A DNA stretch of 64,000 nucleotides from Phytophthora sp. 'mugwort' (Eukaryota > Oomycota > Peronosporomycetes > Peronosporales > Peronosporaceae): contig JAUCEF010000017.1 of NCBI GenBank assembly GCA_033558025.1, positions 2,232,001 through 2,296,000 of the forward strand, written 5' to 3'. Positions 19,831 through 30,904 of this stretch are shown piece by piece (position 1 is the first letter of the stretch; each line of letters begins with the position of its first letter). The notes below the pieces were generated by a model. The model was not told the origin of the DNA. It ran no database searches and saw nothing but the letters and a program-made list of their open reading frames with translations. Both the position numbers and the translations under genes were made by a program.

Positions 19831-20583
19831 TCACAAACGGAATGAACCACCAGACTTACGCATTGCGCGAATCTTAGCCATGTGATCCTTAGCTTCTTCG
19901 CTCCCCTTTACAAATTTCTTACCCTTTGGCTTGGCGACGTCGACATCATATCGTCTCTTTACTTCTCCGCAAATAGACTTGATTAGGTTTTCATGATCAG
20001 GTTTGGTCGCCTTGGATAGAAGGTACTTTTCACCCGCATCTACCCCATCACTTAGAACCCCCTTTCGCTTTGCGTACGAAAGAGCTCGCTTTGCCCCTTT
20101 CTTTACGTCAGTCATAGTTAGACGACCACCCTCTTTATCAGAATAACTGTCATAAACGCCAATACCCGTCATGGAACGAATGGCTGCTCTTGCTGGAATA
20201 GCCGCTGATGGCTGTCCAGCATATGTAGCGAGAGCGGGAACAGCGAGATCAGCTGCGCGAGACAATAGTCCCGAATTTTTAGCGAACTTAAAAGCTGATT
20301 TAATGCCTCCCCATATCTTGGACCAAATACTCGCTCCATACATGCCACCTCCTTGCATATGCTTGAATGGATAGTCAATTTCCTTCTTTGTGATAGTTAG
20401 ACGCGTGCCTTTCCCTGCTTTGTGTGCTTTGACCGCTTTAGCGTACGATTCAGGGTGTAGATGTAGTGTAGCTCCGGTTCCACTTAGATCATCTTTAGAC
20501 AGCGATAATGTACCGGTCTTGAACGCTCACTTGAGCTTCGCCTCGGGGATTGTTGATGAAACTGATAACTCCTTGAAAGCCAT
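19831..20583 (-). pseudogene. Minor virion protein (adenovirus pVI/pX-like), one stop
   Basis: The true start is the ATG at 20583, not the internal one at 20358. From there the frame is continuous for 251 codons except for one TGA at 20527-20529 (codon 19). The N-terminal part has TLHLHPESYAKAVKAHKAGK and RLTIT. The middle has MYGASIWSKIWGGIKSA, an amphipathic, Gly/Trp-rich segment like those of Polinton minor capsid proteins related to adenovirus pVI. The C-terminal half is Lys/Arg-rich, like adenovirus core proteins. Adenovirus pVI lines the inside of the shell and disrupts membranes; by analogy only, this may do the same. GG-x-Y-G and GGS sites would be possible cuts for the neighbouring protease. 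Confidence 0.65.
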
Positions 20584-20589
20584 GATTAA

Positions 20590-20598
20590 TTCTATATA
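20590..20598 (-). promoter_or_regulatory. TATATAGAA promoter-like box
   Basis: On the minus strand the box reads TATATAGAA and ends shortly before the ATG at 20583. It matches the boxes before other genes of the element. Confidence 0.45.
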
Positions 20599-21008
20599 AT
20601 AGTCAAGTTTAAATCTTTCATTTTTGAAAAAAATTGTGGCTTATTGTGCTGCTTGGAATATAGCCAGAGCATACACCATATTCCACAAAAATCACCATAC
20701 GTACCTTGGAACTGCTTGGGATTATACTTCCCGATACCATATTTCGTTGGTGCTGCTTCTCCCATTGAATCGAAGAATTCACCATTATGGACAGCCTGCC
20801 AGTGTCCTACATCGAGATTAGGTGGTCTAAGTAAAACCAGATATGAACCTTTCTTCGAAATTGGTTTCGTTATTTCGTTAGATTCATAGATATCATCAAG
20901 ATGTACTCCAATTATTTTCGCGAGTTCGATCAGATCATGGTCGGATGTGATTGGTTTGACCAGGTCGCTCATAATATCTAATTTCATGAAAAGTATATTA
21001 GAAACCAT
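20592..21008 (-). CDS. Adenovirus-type maturation cysteine protease
   Basis: This intact frame has up to 138 residues; the Met of MSDLVKP (codon 13) is a likely alternative start. The catalytic order of the adenovirus/Ulp1-like fold is visible: His in VGHWQAVH, Asp in EFFDSMG, Gln in KQFQG and Cys in DFCGIWC. The enzyme cuts capsid and core precursors during particle maturation. It is shorter than many relatives but holds all four key residues. It is transcribed away from the major capsid gene, with only 12 bases between the outer ATGs. Its stop lies 9 bases from the start of the minor virion gene, the likely substrate. Confidence 0.8.
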   Translation of the reverse strand: MVSNILFMKLDIMSDLVKPITSDHDLIELAKIIGVHLDDIYESNEITKPISKKGSYLVLLRPPNLDVGHWQAVHNGEFFDSMGEAAPTKYGIGKYNPKQFQGTYGDFCGIWCMLWLYSKQHNKPQFFSKMKDLNLTII

Positions 21009-21014
21009 ATAGAT
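21006..21014. promoter_or_regulatory. CATATAGAT box between protease and major capsid genes
   Basis: The box lies six bases before the major capsid ATG (21021) and at the edge of the divergent protease gene. It matches the CTATATAGAT boxes at 18192 and 22771. Confidence 0.4.
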
Positions 21015-21020
21015 TCAACG

Positions 21021-22737
21021 ATGAGTGAAATTCAATTATTCGACCAATATTTGTACCAGAGCTCGCTCAAGAGCGATCCTGAGATCAAGGTATCTTCAGG
21101 CAAGCGTGTCCCGTTTGTTATCGACCTGAATCAGGGTTCGTACCAGAATGGTGTCATTACTATCGATGCCATTGCTCAGCTTAACGGTTCTGAAGGATTT
21201 GCCTGTCTTCGCGATGCTTACATCATGCTCCCATACAAGGTATCGATGAAGAATGGTGGTACCGCTCAGACTCTGCCTGCCAATCGCTTCTGCGCTACTC
21301 TAAAGTGCGGCAACTGGAATGTTATCGATAGCATGTCGCTGGAACTCAATGGCAAGACCATTGTTTCGATGGCTGATTACAAGCTGTTTTGGAACAATGT
21401 CCGTGCTCAGACAAGCTATAGTCCTCAGTACGTTGAAAGCATGGAGCGGAGTCCTTCCTATTCCCTGATGCCGCTCAGTCTGCTCTGTACAGCTCTGCCA
21501 CCAGTTCGACTACTGGAGATGGATACACTAACACTACTGCATTCTCATCTTCGTTTGCTACCACCGGTCCTTCTGGTGGTGCCTCTATCCCCAACGATGG
21601 TCTCGTAAAGCGCCTGCTGTCGAACCCTCCTAATGCTGGCTCTGACTTCTCTACGGCGTGGACTTCAGTAGGTGGGGCTGCTGCTTCTACCACAATTGCT
21701 AACCAAACGGCTCGTAATGCTTTCGTAGCTGGTGCTGCTACTGCTAACGCTATCATGGGAACGTGGAACTACATGCTAAATGTTAACCTAACCGATCTAC
21801 ACCCCATCTTTAAGGAACTCGACCTCATGGCTAATCCTCAAATCCGTCTCCGTTTCCGCGTCAATCAGGGCACTTCTAGTGTCTCTGTAGATGCTACGAA
21901 GGGTATGTCGCTAACCAGTACTACCCTCGCGAGTGGTAGTGTCTGTCCTGTGATGGTTGCGGCTTCTTCCACCGGTAATCCTATGGCGGGTATTCTCGCT
22001 GCTTCTGCTCCATTCAGTATTTCCTGGGGTGCTGTTGTTAATGCTCTTGAACCTACTATTGATGGTACTTACATGCCATTCACTACTTCTCGTCTGTACG
22101 TACCATTCGTGCATCTTGAGAACCCTCAGGATATTATCTCCAAGCCCGTAAAGAAGGTTCGATACATGATTGCTATGCTCAGTGGTTCTACCAGCGCGCT
22201 GGTACTGGTAAGCAATCGACTCAGCTTAATGCTGCATTTGATCTTCAGCTATCGGCTTCTGTTAAGAACGCTAAGTACGTTATTCTCCTTCCTTTTGCTG
22301 AACAGACTGGTAGTTTTGCTTCCGCTGCTGTACAAGAGTTCCAGAGCCCGTTTGATTCGGCTCCTTGGACTCTTCACCCTGGTTCGAGCATTCGCAACTT
22401 TAACGTTCGTATTGGTTCCCAGCAGACGTTTGACATCAGCCATGACTATGACTTCCACCACTTCACTAATGAAATCGCTAAGATCGCTTCGATTAATGGT
22501 GATCTGACTCCTGAGCTGGTGAATGGTCTTCTTGACTATCAGACCTGGTCGCTAACTAACCGCGTTCTGATTGCTGACGTTAGCCGCCTAACGGAGCGTG
22601 ATGTACCTCAGGCGATTCATGTCCAAGGTGTTAATGCTGGTTGCCAGGGTACGAACATGCTCGTATTGGTTGTGAGTAAGCAAGAGCTCTCCTACGATCG
22701 TCTAACGGGTGAGGTACTCGATTTCACCACGGCTTAA
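21021..22737 (+). pseudogene. Major capsid protein (double jelly-roll type), two frameshifts
   Basis: Three frames follow each other: 21021 to about 21450, about 21450 to 22175, and about 22175 to the TAA at 22735-22737. They make one protein of about 570 residues if the two shifts are ignored. Early motifs include GKRVPFVIDLNQGSYQNGV, an SMSLELNGKTI strand and the W-N-N-x-R helix. The middle has WNYMLNVNLTDLHPIFKELD and IRLRFRVNQG. The last third has RIGSQQTFD and ends LTGEVLDFTTA. The layout is that of Polinton and related major capsid proteins, which form hexagonal trimers on the shell. It is the largest gene of the block and lies 46 bases before the ExoX-C-like gene. Confidence 0.8.
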
Positions 22738-22770
22738 ATAATTAATATTTTGATAAAGTATGCTAGCTAT

Positions 22771-22780
22771 CTATATAGAT
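22771..22780 (+). promoter_or_regulatory. CTATATAGAT promoter-like box
   Basis: The box is identical to the one at 18192-18201 and lies four bases before the ATG of the ExoX-C-like gene at 22784. Confidence 0.5.
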
Positions 22781-22783
22781 ATC

Positions 22784-23094
22784 ATGGACACAACTATTAC
22801 GTTCGGGAAGTACAAAGACTGCTCTATCCAGGGAATGTATGAAAAGGATCCTAACTACTGTCGCTGGCTTCGTAATCAACCAAATTTAGATGAGGAAATT
22901 GCGAATTTTCTTGTGAGCAAGTTTGCAAATAGACCGATGATGGATCGTACCTTCTAAATTTCGGGAAGTACAAGGGCAAGTCAGTAAAGCAAGTATTTGC
23001 TATTGATGAACAATATCTACAGTGATTGCGTGCATCCAAATTCGAAACGGAAAAGGCGCCGAAGCTATGTGCTGCTATTGATGAGCTGATGTAA
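22784..23094 (+). pseudogene. Tandem exonuclease-X C-terminal-like domain protein, broken
   Basis: The first copy reads ITFGKYKDCSIQGMYEKDP then YCRWLRNQ. The second copy, in another frame from 22960, reads FGKYKGKSVKQVFAIDEQYL. The F-G-K-Y-K-(G)-x-S-(I/V) pattern followed by Y-x-x-W-L is that of the small domain at the C-terminus of exodeoxyribonuclease X, also found alone in phages and giant viruses. A frameshift lies between the copies near 22955. A TGA at 23023-23025 stands where Trp is expected in the second copy. With both repaired, about 103 residues would end at 23094. The function is unknown; a nucleic-acid role is inferred. Confidence 0.6.
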
Positions 23095-23162
23095 GACAAT
23101 GACTTTTTTTCTCTCAATAACCCATATGAAACTTGAAAGAAAAAAAAGTATGACTGGATTCA

Positions 23163-23516
23163 TTACATTGAAGTAAATCCATTAGTTCGCTCATCATTCA
23201 CCAAGATGTTAGCATTTACATCAAGCGGTTTTATACTCCATAAATGCCCGTTCTCCGAAGTTGGCATGGTCAAAACCCAAGCTTTATGCTTTGGGTACGT
23301 ACAATGATGCGCGTAATTCCAACGCTTCATAGACTTACCACATGGACATGAAACGTTATGATGGAGTCGAGCCTTAAAAATAATATCCATCATTTTCTCT
23401 GCTTTATCAATATCCGATACTGCTACAGGGAATTTACTTATCGGGTGGATCCAGCATCTTTCCTTCGATTTCGATTTTGGACACAGCTCACCAGTTTTCA
23501 TAATAAAGTTGCACAT
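23163..23516 (-). CDS. Cys/His zinc-finger protein (117 aa)
   Basis: This intact frame opens with a CNFIMKTGELC then CWIH pattern, two pairs of zinc ligands of a kind common in giant-virus proteins. A second cluster, CPCGKSMKRWNYAHHC followed by YPKH, could bind another zinc. A TATA-like AAGTATATAAG lies upstream on the minus strand (about 23536-23546). The function is not known; DNA or RNA binding is inferred. It is the last gene recognised at the right end of the element. Confidence 0.55.
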   Translation of the reverse strand: MCNFIMKTGELCPKSKSKERCWIHPISKFPVAVSDIDKAEKMMDIIFKARLHHNVSCPCGKSMKRWNYAHHCTYPKHKAWVLTMPTSENGHLWSIKPLDVNANILVNDERTNGFTSM

Positions 23517-23617
23517 TGTTAATATTGAAACCTTGCTTATATACTTAGTAGTTTATCCTTCAGGATCAATCTGAATTTGATTTTCAAAATCTATCCAAGT
23601 CTTTTTGAGGCTCAAGG

Positions 23618-23793
23618 AGGTTGTGAAACTATATCTGAAGTGTTGCCTGCTCCTCTCACTCTCAGGTGGTCGAGAGGTTGTCCTCGTTGAAACCACCGGC
23701 TGTCGCTTCTAAGGAGACGAGAGCATTTAAAACTACTTCTGAAGTGGTGGCGCTTTCTCTCGTCCTAAGGTGGTCGAGAGGTTGTGTCGTCAA
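23618..23793. repeat. Two imperfect ~70-bp direct repeats at the right end of the element
   Basis: Copies at about 23620-23690 and 23723-23792 share the core CTGAAGTG, then CTC-x-CTC, then AGGTGGTCGAGAGGTTGT. They lie just beyond the last gene and could be part of a terminal or subterminal repeat. No copy is visible at the left border, which is truncated. Confidence 0.6.
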
Positions 23794-23999
23794 AGTCGTA
23801 GCATTGCATTAGAAACGGTTAGCCTTATTCTCCTTGTTAAATACAGCTAAGAAAAAAAACTGCCGGTGTAATGTGCTGGCTATTACTACTCACGACAATG
23901 GTCTATAATACGGTATGGGCCATTGTCACTTCAGAATCGTTTTGCTTTTCTTAACGCCAATATGCTGAAGCATATAACAGTGCATGCCAAACGCGACGA

Positions 24000-26900
24000 T
24001 TCATACTGCTGATATGTTGGATTGTCCAATGGATGATTGTGCCCCAAGTTTAACCTGGTAATGCATGCAGCAAAATGTGTCTTGTTCTCAATTCCAACTG
24101 CTCGAACATGTTGCAAATCAAGCTTCGTGCAAGCATTCTCAGCTGTGATATGCAGTTAGAGAGAGCGAGAGACGCACACAAGCGTAGTGATATGATTTGC
24201 TGCGCATGCTCATTTGTATTCAACCGAAGGACAGGCTGCTGCGTATGCTCATTTGTATTCAGCCGGAGGACAGTCGACAAATGACCACAGAGGAGTCCAA
24301 GAGGATAGCCGTGCATGTAGTTCGAGCTACGAGCTCTCATCTTCTTTCTCATTCTCATGTTTACCTGCTAACCAACAAACAACCTTCGAGTCTCCTACAC
24401 CGCCACACTCTTCGTCGACTTCCTACGTTTACCTTCCATCAGAACACAATGAACTACATATAACACCCAAAACGTTAGCAAAGAGATAATCTTGATCTTA
24501 AGGTGGCAACCAACTAATCGACTAACCGACTGGTAGCCGACAGTACCGAATGAGACCGATTGAGACCGATTGGTACATGACTGAGCCCTTGCGTATTTAA
24601 CCCATCTGCGCTTTACAACCCATCGCCATTGTCTCATGGCGAGGTCGTTTCCCTTGTCCGCTTGTCTTGTAGTCATCCGCATGTCTGCATACGCACGTCT
24701 TCGCATAAATTGTCCATTGGAGTGGAATTTTTGGTGCTGCAGATTCTGACCGAGTGATGACTGCGTTCGAGCTGCTGCCCTTTTGTTTGAGCGAACTCGG
24801 AACGCCTATAAAGCCAAACATATTAGCAGATGCTAATATTGAAGTCACACAGCCAAACGGACCGGATACGTCCGCGCCTGATGCTACTTGATATAGCCAT
24901 GGAATGCTTCCCAAGACGCAAACTGCTTTCCCTCGAAGTCTGGTCCAACGCTGACTCGGCCGCCGGCTGCATTTTCGTCGCCCCTAGCGCTGACGCCGTC
25001 GTCGCTATTACTGTCTCTTCCTCATTCCTCGTTTCTGCTGTTTCACCGTGGCCCAAGATTCAGCACTACTCCCTCCCGACGACATTTTGCGAAATAGTTT
25101 GTGGTCGTGCAGTATACAAGTATACGGGTATGGAGGCAAGAATGATAGGGAAAGGTTACAGTAGGACGCATGATAAAACCGTTGCGAAAAGTGGAGATGC
25201 TCCGGTCGGTTGCAGCAATTACTCTCTAACTTAATTGCGCATCGTAAATTATGTTCTAACAAACGTTGTACAAGAACACGTAGCACTCCTGCTACCAATA
25301 TATCTGCAGGGTTTGTATCTTGCGGAGTTGCGAGGCTTTTGGCTGCGTAACCGAAAACTTATTCCACTTGTCGGAAATGATTACCGAAACGAACTTTGAA
25401 CCATAAGAATAACAACTCAGCTGGTAGGGTCGACTAAGCATTCAGAAGAAAGCGCGACATCGCCGTTTCCATGACCACTCGTTTCACATCTACCGCTCCG
25501 TCCTGTCATTTTTAGCAGCCAAGTCACCTCCACTCTTCCAGAACGACCGCTGCGATTGCACAAGTTCGTATCCGGCCGTGAAAGCTTGCCCAAGTTCAAC
25601 CTTTTGGACCTTGAGCGTAGTTGCGTCATTGTGGGGCTACCCAAGATCAGCAATAATGGCCTCGCAGATCCTATGCTAGACTTGGTCCTTAAGTTCAGCG
25701 TGATCCGGCCACTGCGAGCAAATTTGGAAGCGATACCCCGCCACTACCCATGCGGGTGTTCCTGTGGGTAAGGGACCTGTCGGATAACGAACAACAGTGG
25801 CAGAAAGCGCAATAACATAGGTGACGTGCACCAGAAGCTGGCAAGTATTTCTGTTGGTAAAGAAGCCGTCGATAGGCGCATCGCGACCTCTGTGTGGATC
25901 CCTAGGCGCAACATACGATGGGCAGTGAAGAAAGAAAGGCTTGGTGACGCTCCAATCCGCTTTTATCAAGTCAGCTTTAACTAGCGAATACAAGTTGGAG
26001 CGTGTAAGACATGCACTGTCGCTTATCGACGATCGCGTTTTACGCTTCGAGTCGAAGCACAATACGGTTGTGAGACTGTTTGAGTCTTCAACATATGTGT
26101 GGTGTGGACCCAGCGCTCTGCACCACCATATTGACGTCCTGCTTTGTCCCGGCGGGGACGCAGTGATGACGCTTGATCCCGTGTGATCCCCACGAGGGCT
26201 CAAACGGTACTGCAACGTACGCTGGCGTTGATCTGACCCTGCTGCTTCCCAGACTCTGCTGCAGCCCAGACTGTTGTCTGGTGCTAAAGGTTTCCCTTTG
26301 GGTGAAACGCCTACGTTCTCTCTACGCGCATCACAGCATTCATGCGCACAACTACGTGAATAACTAGGTAACCAGCCTTAATACAACGTACGGGTTGCGA
26401 TGAAAGGACAGGCTGACGTGCGCTCCGCACACTGTACCGTAGAGCTCACTCTTCATCCCCGCCGCCTCGTCGAGACCCTTAAATTTTTGTAACGCCTAAT
26501 CCCTTATTACTTCTTGTATAACAGGACATTACATGAAATTAAAGGCAGCATTGAAGGTTCTGAGAGACCTGGCCCACCGCCATTCTACATTGTTACATGG
26601 AAACGAAAATTAGTTCTACCCAGATGCAGCATGTGTCCCTATCATGTTTTCAAAGCCGATTGGCTCCCCCATCATAAAAAAAAAATGAGGGCTGCCAAGA
26701 AAACGGTACCCTCCTATTTATCTGTATAATATCCTATGTAAAAAAAAACTCTAATATTTGTATGCAGCGATGGGATGGCAAGATCGAGGTATGGTCTTTC
26801 ACGGACAAATATGCAACCGAGCAGCGAAGCAAAACAAAAGAGCCAAGGGGACTATCAGCGCGCAAGCAACTTAGATACGATCGATCGGAAAGTCTACGAG

Positions 26901-29900
26901 GACTGTCTTCGGAATAAACAAGGTCTTCCCTGCGACCTAGGCTAGTATAACTGCCACAGATATTCTTTGTGCAGCAGGAGAATGCGGGGTCACATGTGTC
27001 GCCATTGGACCCACACGTGGAACAGAGGGTGGATGGAATATCGAATGTTATGGACCTCCGCTGCCTTGGCCGGAGCGTTTTTTGCCTCTATGCAGAGCAT
27101 TCGGTACCGGCCGCTAAGGAGGAGCACCGACGCGCTTGTAGATTCCGGGGAGGACGCTTATCATGAGTGGATAGCCGACACAATAGCAATAGATTTTTCA
27201 CTCTACAGGCGTGCATGCTGTTAATCACGGAGAAAGATTAAAGTGATCTGAGCGGCCAGCGGCCGATGAAGTGCCCGCGCTACAACCATGTTTTGGTGAC
27301 AGAGATTATTTGGAGGACGATGTCGTCCGAAGTCTCTGTGTCCATCAGCAAATGCTTGCATTGCTCTGCCCCTGCGAGTGGCCGGATCCCACGGTCGGTT
27401 GACGAGCTTTGCACGGGACAAAGCCCAACGCAAACTCCCTTTTAACTAATTGATGATGGTTAAAGGTGAGGGCGGGCCGACGTACGTGCTAGTTCCGAAG
27501 GAAAACATGGGCGGATAGGTGGATCGGAGTGCGTGCCCGCATTCTACGGCAGACTATGTGTTAGGTTGAAATGATGAACTGGCCAAACGGTTCGGAGAGG
27601 TACTTCAATGGGTTTGCCTATTCCGCAACCAGGTGGTTGAACGTCCGCACTGCGCTTGTGGCGCGCACCACCACTTCACCATAGCGTACACCTCATGGGC
27701 TGGAGATTTTAAACCGAAAGTGTGGGAGCATACCTTCGGGACTGTCCAGCCGTGTGATCAGTTGCACTAAGGGCGTTCGGCGCAATGCTTGCATACCGAA
27801 TGAACGGCAACTCACCACTCGTCGGTGGTGAAGCATTCTCCACTGGAAGTACGCGCACTGCGAGAGTGATAGGCGACCGCTAACCTACTATGTTGGTGGG
27901 AGTGATCCGCACCGTTTGGCCGTGCAGTTCGATGGTTCTACGCTCCCACTGGAGATACGGGGCGAGGGCGACTGCAGGATTCTTGCGCGCACGATGAGAG
28001 AAATGAGGATCTGCTGAGAACAGAAATATATAGAGAAAATAATAATCACAGAGGGAAAAACAAGGTCAGAGAGCAATACGGTCGTTTGCGATTATAGAGC
28101 CAAGCAACCCAGAAGAGGGCCGCCAGAGATCAAAGGGAGCAATAATTGGTGCTTGATGCCGTGAATAAGGTAGATATATGGATCGACTCGATCCCGACTA
28201 GTTATTTTTCTATTGTTAGTATGCGTACTTTTTTCCAGCACGACGGAAATACACTGGCTGATTCCCATTCAGGATCCGGACACTCCGATATACATCGAGT
28301 AGAGGAAGATCTTAGAGGTTGCTGAATACGATAAATTTGGCACACAGACACCATATAGTTCGGGTCGGACAAGCTAGCGGCTGCATGGACAGTTGGACAA
28401 CCGAACATGGTAGTGATGCAGTTGCGGCTTGGTCGAGCGAAGCACCAAACCATGAATCCGCGTCATCTAGCGATCCGCAATGGTATGATAACAAAGCGGT
28501 ACGGCTTCACGATCGGCGATGAATCGTCGAAGTTTCGCGAACTACCTATCAAGTTTATCAGGGTTCTAGAATGTAGTGCTAGGAGAAGCTAGTGAGGTGT
28601 GAGCTTAAGCTTTTGGCTGTCAATGTCACTTTCCATTCTGCATCGAACAGTTCAAGTCGTTTTTAGGCCGTCGTCGTTCAACCAGGTTGAAGCTCTGCAG
28701 AAGCGATACCATATCGCGATGTCAAGACCCAACGTCCGGTATTACCATATGTGAGCAGGTATTCAGGAACTAATCGAACGCCACGCGCACAATTGCCGTC
28801 TCGTTCACGAGCATCTTCAGCTCAGTGTTAGGCCAATTGCACAACGCTATATCGCTTTGGTGTAATCTGAAGCATGCCACTGTAGTGTAGCAAAGCGACG
28901 GCTGTGAGCACCTCGATGATGTCGTCGCACATTCTCAGGGCTTCGGAGAAGCCGAAAAATGAAGACTCTAAAGCAATCAAATTTACGAAAGCACCACTGC
29001 GTCAAAGCATCCCAGGGAGGGTAGCCGCGCTCTTGCCTGGTCATCCCATTCATCGAGTATTCTGCCAACCGTTAAATTCTCGGATGTGGTGCTTACTGAA
29101 AACCTTGGATACTGCTGTCATGCTCCATTTATCTCTCTACATGATCCAGGACGTATGCTTACCTTTGCATTTTGCGCAGCACCACGTCTGAACGGATGCA
29201 ACGGAAGCCCTTTAGTCAAGGACCAATCACCCTCCGTGGTACACCTCGGACCCCATTTCTGAACCGCGACACATACGCGTGAATGCCCGGCCAAATTAAA
29301 TCTGTGCTTCGGGCCTGTATTCTGGCAGGACGTGTCCAGGTCGATAGCAATTCCTCTCGCGGCTCGAGAACCTCGCGGAAGGGGGGCGGGGCTCATCGAG
29401 AGAATTTGGTTCAGCGGCTTGCTCATTTCTGGAAGCTGGTCTAAGAGAAACGCACTCAGCGTCGATTGCATGATGGTGATCAAAGGTAGCGCGTGGATAA
29501 AACCATTGGGGTCTTGAAAAGCGAAGGGCCCTAGTTGAAGCAGACTTCATGCGCTTGAAAGCGATAAACAAGCAATACCTGAAGTAACACGTAGAATCCG
29601 GTCGGATTTTAGATATTGTAATAGCCGTCGAAAACTTTCCAGGATAAACGGCAACCTGGTTTTTCATCAAGCCCGTCGTGTCAGACGAGGTAGCATAGGA
29701 GATTGAGATGTGCACCATTCTTGCAGTCGTCGGCAACAATAGGCCCAGGATGCTGATAGTGCTAAAAGCAAGGAGGCCGTTGTTGGTGCACGGCAGCGCT
29801 TGATGCATGAAATCGGTGCCGAATGTTTGCCACGAATAATGTTACCTTTTATAGACGATGCATAGATTCAGCTCTGGGAGGTGGTTCTTCAGGTTGCCAA

Positions 29901-30900
29901 AGTAGCTAGCGACCGAGTTCTTTGATAACAGCGACCCCTTCGAGCTGTCTCGAAACGCTAGGTACACATCAATTTGGAAATACGATGTATAGCATGGTCA
30001 GAACCGACGAACCCACATATTACCTTGCCGGTAAATATCAAAGCTCTCGAACGCATTGGGCGTTGGTCAAGCACGCCATGCGAGTTTCCGGAGGTCAATT
30101 CCTTCGTTAATATCGATTGTCTTATCGTTTGCAACAAAGCCGTCTCGTCTACGGACACTCCCAAAGCCGGGTTTGTTCGCGTGAAAGCGATAAGATATTA
30201 TGGTAGACCTTCTTTTACTATGGTAATAATCAGTTTTTTTTTCGTGACGTTCGGACAGCATATGTCCAATTGTCGAAGTTTTGGACTGCTCTAAACGTTG
30301 CACTGATTACGTACGATACTTGGTTCAAATGCCTTGCTTGTGCATCTTCATTGGTCATAACCTATTAATGAATTTAGTATCAAGTAGTTGTGTCCGAGCG
30401 GAAACGATATTCTATCCTACCGTATCCGTCACTCACTATATGTATTTTTGACATCTATGCTGGGCTACCGTTGCAGGTATCCTGACCTCAAATTATATGG
30501 AAGTTATAATTGAGCGTGTAGCCGAACGATGCGAGCGAGACTTGAAGGCAAGTGTGAGGCAGGAAGGAAATCCGAAATGATTGAGATGGAGTTAGACAAA
30601 ATCACCTTCATCGATCTACTCTACTCTGCTCTGGCGGGATCTGGTCCAACGCGCATCGCCTAACTCTCTCTGCTTCAAGCGGGGTTGCTAATACAATCCA
30701 ATAATTTAGCTCCTGGACCTGCCTAAAAAGCAACTTGAAGTTCCCGCTCTCTCTTGTCCAATCAGGATCTCCGATCTTGAGATTCAACCAATTACATGTC
30801 CGCCAGTACGCATGGCACGTGCCTAGCGAAGCAACACCACAGCAGGCAAGCGCGCATGATGGGGATCCAAGCTGCAGCGGGGCTGCGTAGCGTAGTCCGT
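24000..30900. other. Gene-poor stretch with no recognised gene
   Basis: Many short frames occur on both strands, the largest being 179 codons on the minus strand at 25676-26215. None shows a domain, and they overlap each other. A short tandem duplication lies at about 24199-24274. A segment near 27890-28130 (starting TGTTGGTGGGAG) has the look of an LTR start, but I found no partner. I would treat this as decayed repeats plus intergenic DNA. Confidence 0.4.
24199..24274. repeat. Tandem duplication, two ~38-bp units
   Basis: Two adjacent units share ATGCTCATTTGTATTCA, then CCG-x-AGGACAG, with three or four differences. The unit is not a multiple of three and is not within a recognised gene. 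Confidence 0.7.
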
Positions 30901-30904
30901 CAGA

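Larger units (their letters stand above)
12046..23520. mobile_element. Decayed Polinton/Maverick-type endogenous virus
   Basis: About 11.5 kb of compact coding sequence sits in transposon-rich host DNA. In order it carries an integrase C-terminus with chromodomain, several unknown genes, an S74 fibre (minus), packaging ATPase, penton, minor virion protein (minus), adenovirus-type protease (minus), major capsid protein, an ExoX-C-like tandem protein and a zinc-finger protein (minus). Integrase plus adenovirus-type protease, FtsK/HerA ATPase, jelly-roll capsid proteins and a Polinton-style minor protein define the Polinton group. The left end is truncated within the integrase, and no protein-primed polymerase B was found. 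Most genes have one to four frameshifts, so the copy is inactive. The sequence is visibly more A+T-rich than the host genes near 50 kb. Terminal inverted repeats and the right border were not identified. Limits are therefore those of recognisable coding sequence. Confidence 0.88.

Noticed and set aside
12046..23520. Bacterial phage contamination because of the S74 fibre
   Set aside because: Adenovirus-type protease, Polinton penton and capsid, and a chromodomain are eukaryotic-virus traits, and both flanks are host-like.
25676..26215. 179-codon minus-strand frame
   Set aside because: Biased composition, no domain, no start context, and overlapping frames of similar quality on the other strand.
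27890..28130. LTR-like segment starting TGTTGGTGGGAG
   Set aside because: No second copy, primer site or coding part nearby.
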